This document shows, one piece after another, positions 1 to 7,402 of a stretch of DNA of 9,301 nucleotides; position 1 is the first letter of the stretch, and each line of letters begins with the position of its first letter. The notes under the pieces were generated by a model. It did not search any database and had not been told where the DNA came from. It saw only the letters and a list, made by a program, of their open reading frames with translations. This DNA is from Betaproteobacteria bacterium. GTDB lineage: Bacteria > Pseudomonadota > Gammaproteobacteria > Burkholderiales > SG8-39. Where the stretch lies: contig VBDM01000195.1 of NCBI GenBank assembly GCA_005881355.1, positions 1 through 9,301 of the forward strand. The letters are read 5' to 3'. Position numbers and translations under genes: made by a program.

Positions 1-811
1 CGATCGTCAAGGCGAGCGCGAAGTAGTGAAGGGCGGGCCCCCCGAACACCAGCATCGAGGTGACCATCGTCTGGGTGCAGCCGTGGGTGATGATGGTGCG
101 GGAAATCGTCCGGGTGATGGCGTTGTCGATGATCTCGGTGACGGTCGCTTTCCTCATCTTCCTGAAGTTCTCGCGGATCCGGTCGGCGATCACCACCGAC
201 TCGTTCACTGAGTACCCGAGCACCGCGAGCACCGCGGCGAGCACCGGCAGCGAGAATTCCCACTGGAACAGGGAGAAAAAGCCCAGGATGATCACCACAT
301 CGTGGAGGTTGGCGATGATCGCCGCCACGCCGAATTTCCATTCGAAGCGCAGGGCGAGATAGCCGACGATGCCGAGCGAAGTGATGAGGAGGGCGAGCGC
401 GCCGTTCTCGGCGAGCTCGCGCCCGACCTGAGGCCCCACGAATTCCACGCGCCGCAGCTTCGCCGTCCCGTCGTCGGCGGACAGCCCCTCCATCACGGCC
501 TTCGACAGATCCGCGCTGTTCTGGCCGGGCTTGAGCGGCATGCGTATGAGAATGTCGCGCGAGGAGCCGAAGTTCTGCACCGAGTAGTCGTTGTAACCCC
601 GCCCGTCGAGCGCCTTGCGGATCTTGTCGACTTCGGCGGCGTGCTCGTAGCTCACCTCCATCACCGTGCCGCCGGTAAACTCGATCGAGAAATTCAGGCC
701 CTGGGTGGCGAGGAAAAAGACCGCCAGCACGAAGGTGACGAGCGACACCACGTTGAACGCCAGCGCGTGGCGCATGAACGGAATGTCTTTGCGGATCTTG
801 AAGAATTCCAT
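1..811 (-). CDS. secF: Protein translocase subunit SecF (3' end cut by window edge)
   Basis: SecF is an inner-membrane RND-type protein that works with SecD to drive late steps of Sec-dependent export using the proton gradient. The frame is open from ATG at 811 to the window edge, giving 270 residues of a protein usually a little over 300 long. Seen: a first membrane helix at about residues 17-36, the FTGGT motif at 45-49, a periplasmic domain to about 135, then clustered helices. The SecF signature GYSVNESVVIADRIREN lies at about 199-215. The usual Asp before FTGGT is Glu here (IEFTGG). The start lies 4 bases after the secD stop and no strong Shine-Dalgarno is visible, so translation is probably coupled to secD. 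Missing are the last helices and the stop codon. Identity is secure from the motifs and from the neighbouring secD. Confidence 0.96.
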   Translation of the reverse strand, partial: MEFFKIRKDIPFMRHALAFNVVSLVTFVLAVFFLATQGLNFSIEFTGGTVMEVSYEHAAEVDKIRKALDGRGYNDYSVQNFGSSRDILIRMPLKPGQNSADLSKAVMEGLSADDGTAKLRRVEFVGPQVGRELAENGALALLITSLGIVGYLALRFEWKFGVAAIIANLHDVVIILGFFSLFQWEFSLPVLAAVLAVLGYSVNESVVIADRIRENFRKMRKATVTEIIDNAITRTISRTIITHGCTQTMVTSMLVFGGPALHYFALALTI

Positions 812-815
812 TCGC

Positions 816-2654
816 TTATTTCCAAGCCGTGTTGCCGATCGCGACGCGCTCGAGCTTCCTGCGCGAGCCGTAGGCGAGGTTGACCATGCTCCGGCTTATC
901 ACGACCGAGGAGAAGATCGAGGTGAGGATGCCCAGGCAGTGCACCACGGCGAAGCCCCGCACCGGGCCCGAGCCGAAGATGAGGAGCGCAAGACCCGCGA
1001 TCAGGGTGGTGACGTTGGAGTCGAGGATGGTGCCGAAGGCGCGCTCGTAGCCGGCGTGGATCGCCGCCTGGGGAGTGACGCCGTTCCTCAGCTCCTCGCG
1101 CACGCGCTCGTTGATGAGCACGTTCGCGTCGATCGCCATGCCGAGCGTGAGGGCGATCGCCGCGATGCCCGGGAGCGTGAGCGTCGCCTGGAGCATCGAG
1201 AGCAGCGCGACGAGCAGCAGCAGGTTCGAGCACAGCGCGAGCGTCGAGAACACGCCGAACACGGAGTAGTAGATCATGATGAAAAGCGCGAGCGCCGTGA
1301 ACCCGTAGATCGTCGAGTCGAAGCCCTTCTTGATGTTGTCGGCGCCCAGCGACGGTCCGACGGTGCGCTCCTCGACGATCTCCATGGGCGCAGCGAGCGC
1401 TCCCGCGCGAATGAGCAGCGCGAGCGTATTGGTCTCCCGCGGCGTGAAGAGACCGGTGATCTGGAAGCGGTTCGAAAACTGCCCTCGTATCGTCGCCACC
1501 GATATCGTCTCGCCCTTTCCGCGCTCGAACAGGACGATCGCCATCAGATGGCCGATGTTTTCGCGCGTGACCTCGTTCATGACGCGACCGCCCGCCGAGT
1601 CGAGGTCGATCGAGACCGCCGGTTGCTGGTTCTGGTCGAATGTCGCCGCGGCTCCGGTGAAGCGGTCCCCGGTCAGGATCACCTGCTTCTTCATCGGTAC
1701 GTTGCTCACGGTGCCGTCGCGCCTGCGCTCGGGGAAGACATCGACGTTGAAAGTGCTGCCCGAGCGCTGGGCGTCTTCGTCCACGAGCCGCACTTCGAGC
1801 GTCGCGGTGCGGCCAAGGATCTCCTTCGCCTTGGTGGTATCCTGCACGCCCGGCAGCTCCACGACGACGCGGTCCGCGCCCTGCTGCTGGATGACGGGCT
1901 CCGCTACGCCCAGCTCGTTGATGCGGTTGTGCAATGTCTGGATGTTCTGCTTGAGCGCGAGATCCTGGTTGCGTTTCTGGGCTTCCGGGCGCACCGTGGC
2001 TACGAGGCGCAGGTCGTCGCCCGCGCCCTCGTCGACGAGCTGAAGGTCCGGCAGCTTCTCCGCAATGATGCCGCGGGCTTTCGCTCGAGTGTCGGCATCG
2101 CGGAACCCGACCAGAATTCGGTTGCCTTCTCGGGCAATCCCGACATACCTCACGGTCTTGTCGCGCAGCTGAGTCCGAATATCGCCCGCGTTGCCGTCGA
2201 GCTGCTTCGCGAGCGCCGCGCGCATGTCCACCTGCAGGAGAAAGTGAACCCCGCCCCGCAGGTCCAGGCCGAGATACATCGGCAGCGCGTTGACGGCTGC
2301 GAGCCATCGCGGCGAATTCGGCAGCAGATTGAGCGCGACGGTGTAGGAAGGGTTTGCCGGGTCGGGATTGAGCGCCCGTTCGATGACGTCCTTCGCCCTG
2401 AGCTGGGTGTCAGGGTCCGCGAGCCGCACCCTGACGCTATTGGAATCGAGGATCGTTCCGGTGGGGGCGATGCCCGCCTTCTTCAACGCCTCCTCGACGC
2501 GCCCGAGAGCGGCATTGTCCATGTTCAGCGCCGCGCGGGCCGGGGAGACCTGAACGGCAGGGGCTTCGCCGAAGAAGTTCGGCAGCGTGTAGAGGACCCC
2601 GAGCGTGAGCGCCACCGCGATGGTGACGTAGACCCAGGGGGAGTAACGATTCAT
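816..2654 (-). CDS. secD: Protein translocase subunit SecD
   Basis: SecD is the larger RND-type partner of SecF; its periplasmic P1 domain helps pull exported proteins across the inner membrane. The 612-residue product is of normal proteobacterial length. Seen in order: a first membrane helix at about 7-26, the GLDLRGGVHFLLQVDM motif at 129-144, a long periplasmic region to about 440, then a five-helix block. That block contains GMAIDANVLINERVREE at 505-521, the SecD signature with its membrane Asp at 509. The family usually has Phe or Tyr where this protein has Asn in LINERVREE; I treat this as variation. The ATG at 2654-2652 directly follows the yajC stop (TAGATG), with no spacer and no obvious Shine-Dalgarno, which points to translational coupling. 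Four bases separate it from secF. Confidence 0.97.
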   Translation of the reverse strand: MNRYSPWVYVTIAVALTLGVLYTLPNFFGEAPAVQVSPARAALNMDNAALGRVEEALKKAGIAPTGTILDSNSVRVRLADPDTQLRAKDVIERALNPDPANPSYTVALNLLPNSPRWLAAVNALPMYLGLDLRGGVHFLLQVDMRAALAKQLDGNAGDIRTQLRDKTVRYVGIAREGNRILVGFRDADTRAKARGIIAEKLPDLQLVDEGAGDDLRLVATVRPEAQKRNQDLALKQNIQTLHNRINELGVAEPVIQQQGADRVVVELPGVQDTTKAKEILGRTATLEVRLVDEDAQRSGSTFNVDVFPERRRDGTVSNVPMKKQVILTGDRFTGAAATFDQNQQPAVSIDLDSAGGRVMNEVTRENIGHLMAIVLFERGKGETISVATIRGQFSNRFQITGLFTPRETNTLALLIRAGALAAPMEIVEERTVGPSLGADNIKKGFDSTIYGFTALALFIMIYYSVFGVFSTLALCSNLLLLVALLSMLQATLTLPGIAAIALTLGMAIDANVLINERVREELRNGVTPQAAIHAGYERAFGTILDSNVTTLIAGLALLIFGSGPVRGFAVVHCLGILTSIFSSVVISRSMVNLAYGSRRKLERVAIGNTAWK

Positions 2655-2975
2655 CTAGATCGACTTGATCGTGCCCTTGGGCAGCAGCGTCTGGATCGCC
2701 GTCCTCTGCACCTGCACTTCGGTACTGGGCGCGATCTCGAGCGACACGTAGGCTTCGCCGATCTTGGTGATTTTCCCCAGCACCCCGCCCGAGGTGATGA
2801 CCTCGTCGCCCTTCTGCAGCGCCTCGGTCATCTGTTTGTGCTCCTTGGCCCTCTTCATCTGCGGCCGGATCATCAGGAAATAGATCAGGGCGAACATGCC
2901 GATGATGATGAAGAACTGCTCGTAGCCGGGGCCGGAAGCCCCGCCCGGGGCACCCTGCGCGAATGCGGGGGACAT
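2655..2975 (-). CDS. yajC: Sec translocon accessory protein YajC
   Basis: YajC is a small single-span inner-membrane protein that copurifies with SecDF. From ATG at 2975 the product is 106 residues. It has an Ala/Gly-rich N-terminus (MSPAFAQGAPGG), one membrane helix at about 20-36 ending in the family motif MIRPQMKRAKEHK, then a small cytoplasmic beta domain with GDEVITSGGVLGKI. The start is not certain. The frame stays open upstream, into tgt, to an ATG at 3098. A GTG at 2981 sits 6 bases after GGAG and is the best-spaced start, while the ATG at 2975 sits 12 bases after it. A TTG at 2993 is also in frame. Family members typically begin a few residues before the AFAQ-like segment, so 2975 or 2981 is preferred. 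It lies 64 bases after tgt and abuts secD. Confidence 0.93.
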   Translation of the reverse strand: MSPAFAQGAPGGASGPGYEQFFIIIGMFALIYFLMIRPQMKRAKEHKQMTEALQKGDEVITSGGVLGKITKIGEAYVSLEIAPSTEVQVQRTAIQTLLPKGTIKSI

Positions 2976-3015
2976 CAGCACGATCGTCTCCAATGGAAGT
3001 TTCAGCGAACGCGGA

Positions 3016-3024
3016 AGTATACCA
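3016..3024 (-). promoter_or_regulatory. Candidate extended -10 promoter for yajC-secD-secF
   Basis: On the minus strand, in the 64-base gap between tgt and yajC, the sequence TGGTATACT fits an extended -10 element (TGn followed by TATACT, 5 of 6 matches to TATAAT). No convincing -35 lies at the usual distance, which extended -10 promoters can tolerate. Transcription would start near 3009 and leave a leader of about 34 bases. This would let the Sec genes be expressed apart from queA-tgt. It is inferred from sequence only. Confidence 0.4.
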
Positions 3025-3039
3025 TCGGGAACTCGCCGT

Positions 3040-4152
3040 TCATCCGGCTTTCCCGTATTTCCCGCGCTCCTCGCGAAATGCATCGGCGTAATCGGCAAGT
3101 TTTCGCCCGGCGACGGCGGTGCGCAGCTCCTTCATCAGCGTCTGGTAGTAATGCAGGTTGTGCAGGGTGTTGAGCCGTGCGCCGAGAATCTCGTCGACTT
3201 TCTGGAGATGATGCAGGTAGCTGCGCGAGAAATGCGCGCAGGCGTAACACCCGCAGCTTTCATCGAGCGCTCGCGTGTCGTCGCGATAGCGGGCGTTGCG
3301 GATCTTGACGTCGCCGCGGCGGGTGAAGAGCCAGCCGTTGCGGGCGTTTCGCGTCGGCAGCACGCAGTCGAACATGTCGATTCCGGCCGCGACCGCCTCG
3401 ACGATGTCCTCGGGCGTGCCGACGCCCATGAGATAGCGCGGCTTGTCGGCGGGAAGCCGCGCAGCGGTGTGGGCGAGGATCCTGCGCTTGTCGAGCTTGG
3501 GCTCGCCCACCGAGAGCCCGCCGATCGCGTAGCCCTCGAAGCCGATGTTCGTCAGGCCCGCGAGGGATTCGTCGCGCAGGCGCTCGACCATGCCGCCCTG
3601 GACGATGCCGAAGAGGGCGTTCGCGTTGCCTTCGTGGGCGCGCTTTGAGCGCTCGGCCCAGCGCAGCGAGAGGCGCATCGATTCCCCGGTCTCGCGCTCG
3701 CTCGCCGGATAGGAGGTGCACTCGTCGAGCGCCATGACGATGTCCGCGTTCAGCGCCCGCTGGATGCGCATCGATTCCTCAGGCGTGAGGAGCAGCTTGT
3801 CGCCGTTGACCGGGGACGCGAAGCGCACGCCTTCCTCGGCGATCTTGCGAAGCTCGCCCAGGCTGAACACCTGATAGCCGCCGGAGTCGGTGAGGATCGG
3901 CCCGCTCCAGCCGATGAAACGATGCAGCCCGCCGTGCGCCGCGATCACCTCGGGGCCGGGACGCAGCCACAGGTGAAAGGTGTTGCCGAGGATGATGCGG
4001 GTGCCGTTCTCGACGAGCTCCGCCGGGCTCACGGCCTTTACCGCGCCGTAGGTGCCGATCGGCATGAAGACCGGCGTCTCGACCTCGCCGTGCGCGAGCT
4101 CGAGCATGCCCGAGCGCGCGGCGCCGTCGGTAGCGTGAACCGTGAATTTCAT
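3040..4152 (-). CDS. tgt: tRNA-guanine transglycosylase (queuine tRNA-ribosyltransferase)
   Basis: Tgt exchanges guanine 34 for preQ1 in tRNAs with GUN anticodons (Asp, Asn, His, Tyr), a committed step of queuosine formation. The 370-residue product matches bacterial Tgt in length. Catalytic residues are present: Asp89 in LTDSGGYQVFSL and Asp262 in FDCVLPTRNARNG. The zinc site is complete, with Cys300, Cys302 and Cys305 in CGCYAC and His331 in TLHNLHYY. The substrate-pocket motif FGIVQGG is at 181-187. All of these sit two residues before the E. coli numbering, consistent with a nearly gap-free alignment. The ATG overlaps the queA stop in an ATGA (4149-4152), so the two queuosine genes are translationally coupled. 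QueA acts on the base after Tgt has inserted it. The stop is TGA at 3042-3040. Confidence 0.98.
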   Translation of the reverse strand: MKFTVHATDGAARSGMLELAHGEVETPVFMPIGTYGAVKAVSPAELVENGTRIILGNTFHLWLRPGPEVIAAHGGLHRFIGWSGPILTDSGGYQVFSLGELRKIAEEGVRFASPVNGDKLLLTPEESMRIQRALNADIVMALDECTSYPASERETGESMRLSLRWAERSKRAHEGNANALFGIVQGGMVERLRDESLAGLTNIGFEGYAIGGLSVGEPKLDKRRILAHTAARLPADKPRYLMGVGTPEDIVEAVAAGIDMFDCVLPTRNARNGWLFTRRGDVKIRNARYRDDTRALDESCGCYACAHFSRSYLHHLQKVDEILGARLNTLHNLHYYQTLMKELRTAVAGRKLADYADAFREERGKYGKAG

Positions 4153-5183
4153 CGCGGCATTTTATCAACGAGCATCGCGTCGCCGTACGAATAGAAGCGG
4201 TAGCGCTCGCCGATCGCGTGCCGGTAGGCGTGCCGGATCGGCTCGATCCCGGCGAACGCCGAGACGAGCACGAGCAGGGTCGATCCGGGCAAATGGAAAT
4301 TGGTGATAAGGCGATCGACGACCTGGAACTCGAAACCGGGCGTGATGAATAGATCGGTCTCGGCCGCACCCGCGACCGGAATGCCGTGCGCTGCGGCGGA
4401 CGCCTCGAGGCAGCGCACCGTCGTCGTTCCAACCGCCACGACTTTGGCGCCGCGGTTGTGCGCCCTCTCGATCGCCGCTGCTGTCGCCGCCGGAATCTCG
4501 TAGCGTTCGCCGTGCATGCGGTGCGCGGCGAGATTTTTCACGCGGACGGGCTGGAACGTCCCCGCGCCGACGTGCAGGGTCACGTAGGCGGACTCGAGGC
4601 CGCGCTGCGCGAGGGCCGCAAGCAGCGGCTCGTCGAAATGCAGGCCCGCGGTCGGCGCCGCAACCGCGCCGGGGGAGTGCGCGTACACGGTCTGGTAGCG
4701 GCGCTCATCGGCCGCGTCGGGTGCGTGCGTGATATAAGGCGGAAGCGGCACGCTGCCGTGGCGCTCGAGCTGCTCGAGGACGGAAGCGCCCTCGGAAAAA
4801 CTCAAGTGATAGAACTCGCCCACGCGACCGAGCACACGCACGTTCAGTCCGCCCGCGAGGTGCAGCGTGCTTCCCGGCTTCGCCGGCCGGCCCGCGTGGA
4901 CCTGCGCGAGCGCTTCGCGTTCCGAAAGCAGGCGCTCGATCAGCACCTCGATGAGCCCGCCGGTCTCTTTTCTCCCGAAGAGGCGCGCTTTGATCACTCT
5001 GGTGTCGTTGAACACCAGCAGGTCGCCCGGCGCGAGCAAGTCCGGCAGCTCGGAGAAATGGTGATCGGCGATCGTTCCTGCGCCGACCCGGAGCAGCCTG
5101 CTTGCGGAACGCGCTTTGCTCGGATGCTGGGCGATCAGCCCGTTCGGCAGATCGTATTCGAAGTCGTCGATAGAAAGATTCAT
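4149..5183 (-). CDS. queA: S-adenosylmethionine:tRNA ribosyltransferase-isomerase
   Basis: QueA transfers and isomerises the ribosyl group of S-adenosylmethionine onto preQ1-modified tRNA to give epoxyqueuosine. The 344-residue product has normal family length and motifs: YDLPNGLIAQHP (10-21), VFNDTRVIKARLFG (57-70), PGAVAAPTAGLHF (171-183), LHVGAGTFQPV (203-213), VGTTTVRCLE (251-260), TNFHLPGSTLLVLVSAFAG (294-312) and YRFYSYGDAMLV (328-339). The start at 5183 is set by homology (MNLSIDDFEYDLP). The frame runs further upstream only into the antisense of the tRNA. No Shine-Dalgarno precedes this ATG, and a candidate -10 lies just 9 bases upstream, so the message may be nearly leaderless. It is the first gene of the operon, divergent from tRNA-Leu. 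Confidence 0.97.
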   Translation of the reverse strand: MNLSIDDFEYDLPNGLIAQHPSKARSASRLLRVGAGTIADHHFSELPDLLAPGDLLVFNDTRVIKARLFGRKETGGLIEVLIERLLSEREALAQVHAGRPAKPGSTLHLAGGLNVRVLGRVGEFYHLSFSEGASVLEQLERHGSVPLPPYITHAPDAADERRYQTVYAHSPGAVAAPTAGLHFDEPLLAALAQRGLESAYVTLHVGAGTFQPVRVKNLAAHRMHGERYEIPAATAAAIERAHNRGAKVVAVGTTTVRCLEASAAAHGIPVAGAAETDLFITPGFEFQVVDRLITNFHLPGSTLLVLVSAFAGIEPIRHAYRHAIGERYRFYSYGDAMLVDKMPR

Positions 5184-5192
5184 GGCCGCGCC

Positions 5193-5198
5193 GTTATA
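5193..5198 (-). promoter_or_regulatory. Candidate -10 box of the queA operon, overlapping the tRNA -10
   Basis: On the minus strand the bases read TATAAC, 5 of 6 matches to the sigma70 -10 consensus, ending 9 bases before the queA ATG. No good -35 is visible at 16-18 bases. A start site at the normal distance would fall next to or within the start codon, giving a very short or absent leader, in keeping with the missing Shine-Dalgarno. The true promoter could lie elsewhere, for example inside the tRNA gene. Confidence 0.35.
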
Positions 5199-5200
5199 AT
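5195..5200 (+). promoter_or_regulatory. -10 box (TATAAT) of the tRNA-Leu promoter
   Basis: This is a perfect TATAAT 24 bases before the tRNA 5' end, followed by a GC-rich discriminator (GCACGCGC) of the kind common at stable-RNA promoters under stringent control. The -35 position, inside the start of queA, has no clear match to TTGACA. The predicted start near 5207 leaves a 5' leader of about 18 bases for RNase P to remove. Confidence 0.6.
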
Positions 5201-5224
5201 GCACGCGCAATCGCGCAGCATCCA

Positions 5225-5311
5225 GCCGGGATGGCGGAACTGGTAGACGCAGCGGACTCAAAATCCGCCGGTGGCAACACCATGTGGGTTCGATTCCCTC
5301 TCCCGGCACCA
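5225..5311 (+). tRNA. tRNA-Leu, anticodon CAA
   Basis: This 87-base class II tRNA folds fully by eye. The acceptor GCCGGGA pairs with TCCCGGC, the discriminator is A, and CCA is encoded (5309-5311). The D arm is GCG/CGC with GGTAGA in the loop. The anticodon stem GCGGA/TCCGC encloses the loop CTCAAAA, giving anticodon CAA for UUG codons. The long variable arm GGTG-GCAA-CACC is typical of leucine tRNAs. The T arm is GTGGG-TTCGATT-CCCTC, which leaves a T-T mismatch at the second pair (5285 with 5299). The gene lies between divergent queA and a hydrolase gene that starts 4 bases after the CCA. Confidence 0.98.
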
Positions 5312-5315
5312 AAAA

Positions 5316-6199
5316 ATGTCAGAACCTCGCCTCGACCACTTCTCAAGCCTCGGTCCCCACGGATTCCACAATGTCGCCTACACCGAGTGGGGCGACCTGG
5401 ACGCGCGGCACCTCGTCGTGTGCGTGCACGGGCTCACGCGCAACAGCCGCGATTTCGACGAGCTCGCCGCGGGCCTCGCCGCGAGCGGCTACCGGGTCGT
5501 GTGCATGGATGTCGTCGGCCGCGGCGACAGCGACTGGCTCGAGCACAAGGAAGATTACGGTTTTGCGCAATATCTCTCCGACGCCGCAGCGCTCCTCGCG
5601 CGGCTCACCCCGCCCCCTTACAAAGTTTCCCTCCTGCGCCGGCTCCAGGGGGCAAGCGAGGGGCCGAGAATCGACTGGATCGGAACCTCTATGGGGGGCC
5701 TGATCGGGATGATGGTCGCGGCAAAGCCCAACTCCCCGATTCGCCGCCTGGTGCTGAACGACGTCGGGCCGCTGCTGCCCTGGGGCGCGCTAGTGCGGCT
5801 CAAGCTCGCCTCCGTGGGCGAGAGCGCGGCCTTCGCGAGCGTCGATGAGGTCGAGGCGTACCTGCGCGATGCCTGCGTTTCCTTCGGCCCACTGAAAGAC
5901 AGCCAGTGGCGCAAGCTCGCCGTGCATAGCGCGCGGCGCCGCCGGGACGGCAGGTACGTGCTCGCCCACGACCCGACCTCTGGCCGGTCTGGGACGCGGT
6001 GGAGTGCCCGACCCTGGTGCTGCGCGGCGCGGAGTCCGATCTGCTGCTCAAGTCGACCGTGCGGCGGATGCAGGAGGGCGGGCCCCGGGTCGAGCTGGTC
6101 GAGTTCGCCGGGATCGGCCACGCTCCATGGCTGAAGAGCGAAGACCAGATCGGCGTGGTGAGCGAGTTCGTCCTCGCGGCGGAACCCCGCAGGCAATGA
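5316..6199 (+). pseudogene. Alpha/beta hydrolase, frameshifted
   Basis: This is an alpha/beta-hydrolase fold enzyme of unknown substrate. Frame one (from ATG 5316) holds the oxyanion HG at residues 38-39 (VCVHGLTRNSRDFD) and the nucleophile Ser125 in WIGTSMGGLIGM. Near 5975 the homology moves to another frame, which reads DLWPVWDAVECPTLVLRGAESDLL and then GIGHAPWL with the catalytic His, ending at TGA 6199. Frame one instead runs on in unrelated Arg/Ser/Cys-rich sequence to a stop at 6134. The break coincides with a tandem CGACC at 5969-5978; removing one copy restores the frame. Relatives I know have extra residues here (YDP-IAVPF region), so a deletion is also possible. A segment at residues 98-118 looks longer than in the family. 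It starts 4 bases after the tRNA CCA and has no visible Shine-Dalgarno. It could be a true pseudogene or a sequencing error. Confidence 0.8.
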
Positions 6200-6219
6200 G
6201 GACGGTCTCCGGTGTGAAA

Positions 6220-7191
6220 ATGAGGATCTGCGTCGTCGGCGCCGGCGCCGTAGGCGGGCTCACCGGGGCGTGGTTCGCGCGGGCAGGGCACGAGGTGTGC
6301 CTCGTCGCCCGCGGCGCTCATCTCGAGGCGCTGCGCAGAGACGGTCTGACGCTCCTCTCCGGCGGAAACCGCTCGGTCTTCTCGATTCCCGCCTCGGACG
6401 ATCCGGCCGATTTCGGGATCCAGGACGCGGTCTTCGTCTGCCTCAAGGCCTATTCGATCGCCGCGATGCTGCCGCGGCTGAAATCCCTGGTCGGGACGGA
6501 AACCATGGTGGTTCCCGCGATCAACGGCCTGCCCTGGTGGTATTTCTTCAAGGAAGGCGGGCGCCTCGATAGCCGGCCGATCGACTGCCTGGACCCGGGC
6601 GGCACGCTGCTCGCGGCGCTCGACCCGGAGCACATTCTCGGCTGCGTCGTCCACGGATCGGCGGAAGTCATCAAGCCGGGAGTGGTGAGCCACAACGCCG
6701 GCGGAAACTTCATCATCGGCGAGCCGGATCGCACAAAGTCCGCGCGCGCTCACCGCCTCGTGGCGACGATGAACGCGGCGGGTTTCGAGGCGCGCGTCGC
6801 CGAGCACATCCGCGTCGACGTCTGGACCAAGCTGATCGGGAACCTTTCCTACAATCCGGTGGCGGCGCTCGCGCTCGCCCACATGCACGAGATCAACGGC
6901 AACGAGGCGCTGCTCGGGCTGATCCGCGCCATGATGCAAGAGGCGATGCGCGTCGCCGAGGCCTACGGCGTGCGCGTGCCCATGACGCTCGATGAGCGCA
7001 TCGAGGTGGCGAGAAAGCTCGGCGGCGCCAAGATCTCCATGCATCAGGACGTCGAAAAACGCCGGCCGCTGGAGACCGACGCGATCCTCGGCGCGGTCAT
7101 GGAGCTCGCGCGCAAGACGGGGGTCGCGACGCCGATGATAGACGCCGTGCATGCGCTCATCGCCGAGCGCGCCAAGCACCTCGACCGCTAA
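6220..7191 (+). CDS. ApbA/PanE-family 2-dehydropantoate 2-reductase-like protein
   Basis: This family reduces ketopantoate to pantoate with NADPH, a step in pantothenate and CoA synthesis; many paralogues act on other or unknown 2-oxoacids. The 323-residue product has an N-terminal Rossmann fold with GAGAVGG (7-13) and an INGLPWWYF segment (101-109) typical of a proteobacterial subgroup. The catalytic Lys204 lies in WTKLIGNLSYNPVAAL, and the C-terminal helical domain contains SMHQDVEKRRPLETDAILG (273-291), whose Glu285 matches the substrate-site Glu. The start at 6220 is chosen because family members begin MRICVVGAGA. An in-frame ATG at 6196 overlaps the hydrolase stop as ATGA and would add eight residues, so it may be the real coupled start. 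The true substrate cannot be told from sequence, so panE is not assigned. Confidence 0.9.
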   Translation: MRICVVGAGAVGGLTGAWFARAGHEVCLVARGAHLEALRRDGLTLLSGGNRSVFSIPASDDPADFGIQDAVFVCLKAYSIAAMLPRLKSLVGTETMVVPAINGLPWWYFFKEGGRLDSRPIDCLDPGGTLLAALDPEHILGCVVHGSAEVIKPGVVSHNAGGNFIIGEPDRTKSARAHRLVATMNAAGFEARVAEHIRVDVWTKLIGNLSYNPVAALALAHMHEINGNEALLGLIRAMMQEAMRVAEAYGVRVPMTLDERIEVARKLGGAKISMHQDVEKRRPLETDAILGAVMELARKTGVATPMIDAVHALIAERAKHLDR

Positions 7192-7251
7192 CGGCGCAAG
7201 CTCCAAAGACGCTCGCCGGCTTCGACGAACGACCGGGGGTGCACTATGCCC

Positions 7252-7281
7252 TTGACGCGGTTTGCCCGAAGACCGGATAAT
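7252..7281 (+). promoter_or_regulatory. Sigma70-like promoter for the secreted-protein gene
   Basis: The hexamers are TTGACG (7252-7257) and GATAAT (7276-7281), each matching consensus at 5 of 6 bases, with an 18-base spacer. This is the best promoter in the window by eye. Transcription would start near 7288, giving an unusually long leader of about 170 bases before the ATG at 7461. Confidence 0.6.
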
Positions 7282-7402
7282 TTGTCGCTACGCCCGTCCC
7301 GGGCCGCCGCAAAGCGCTGGAATCTTGAACGCGCTCCCGCAGGCTGATAGAAGAACACAACCGGGTGCGCGCGGCGCCGATCACGCATCGCTGCGGCGTC
7401 GC

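Noticed and set aside
666..3173. Very long open frame of 835 codons on the plus strand
   Set aside because: It lies antisense to secD, yajC and the ends of secF and tgt. Its Arg/Asp/His-rich composition is the usual shadow of a high-GC gene.
5231..5310. Protein-like reading MAELVDAADSKSAGG on the plus strand
   Set aside because: This is the well-known false translation of a leucine tRNA gene; the tRNA folds fully here.
5184..5312. N-terminal extension of QueA beginning MVPGEGIEPTW
   Set aside because: It is the antisense of the tRNA gene; QueA proteins begin at MNLSIDDFEYDLP, at 5183.
5800..7206. Minus-strand open frame of 468 codons opposite the hydrolase and reductase
   Set aside because: It is a shadow of the reductase frame in high-GC DNA, with no motif.
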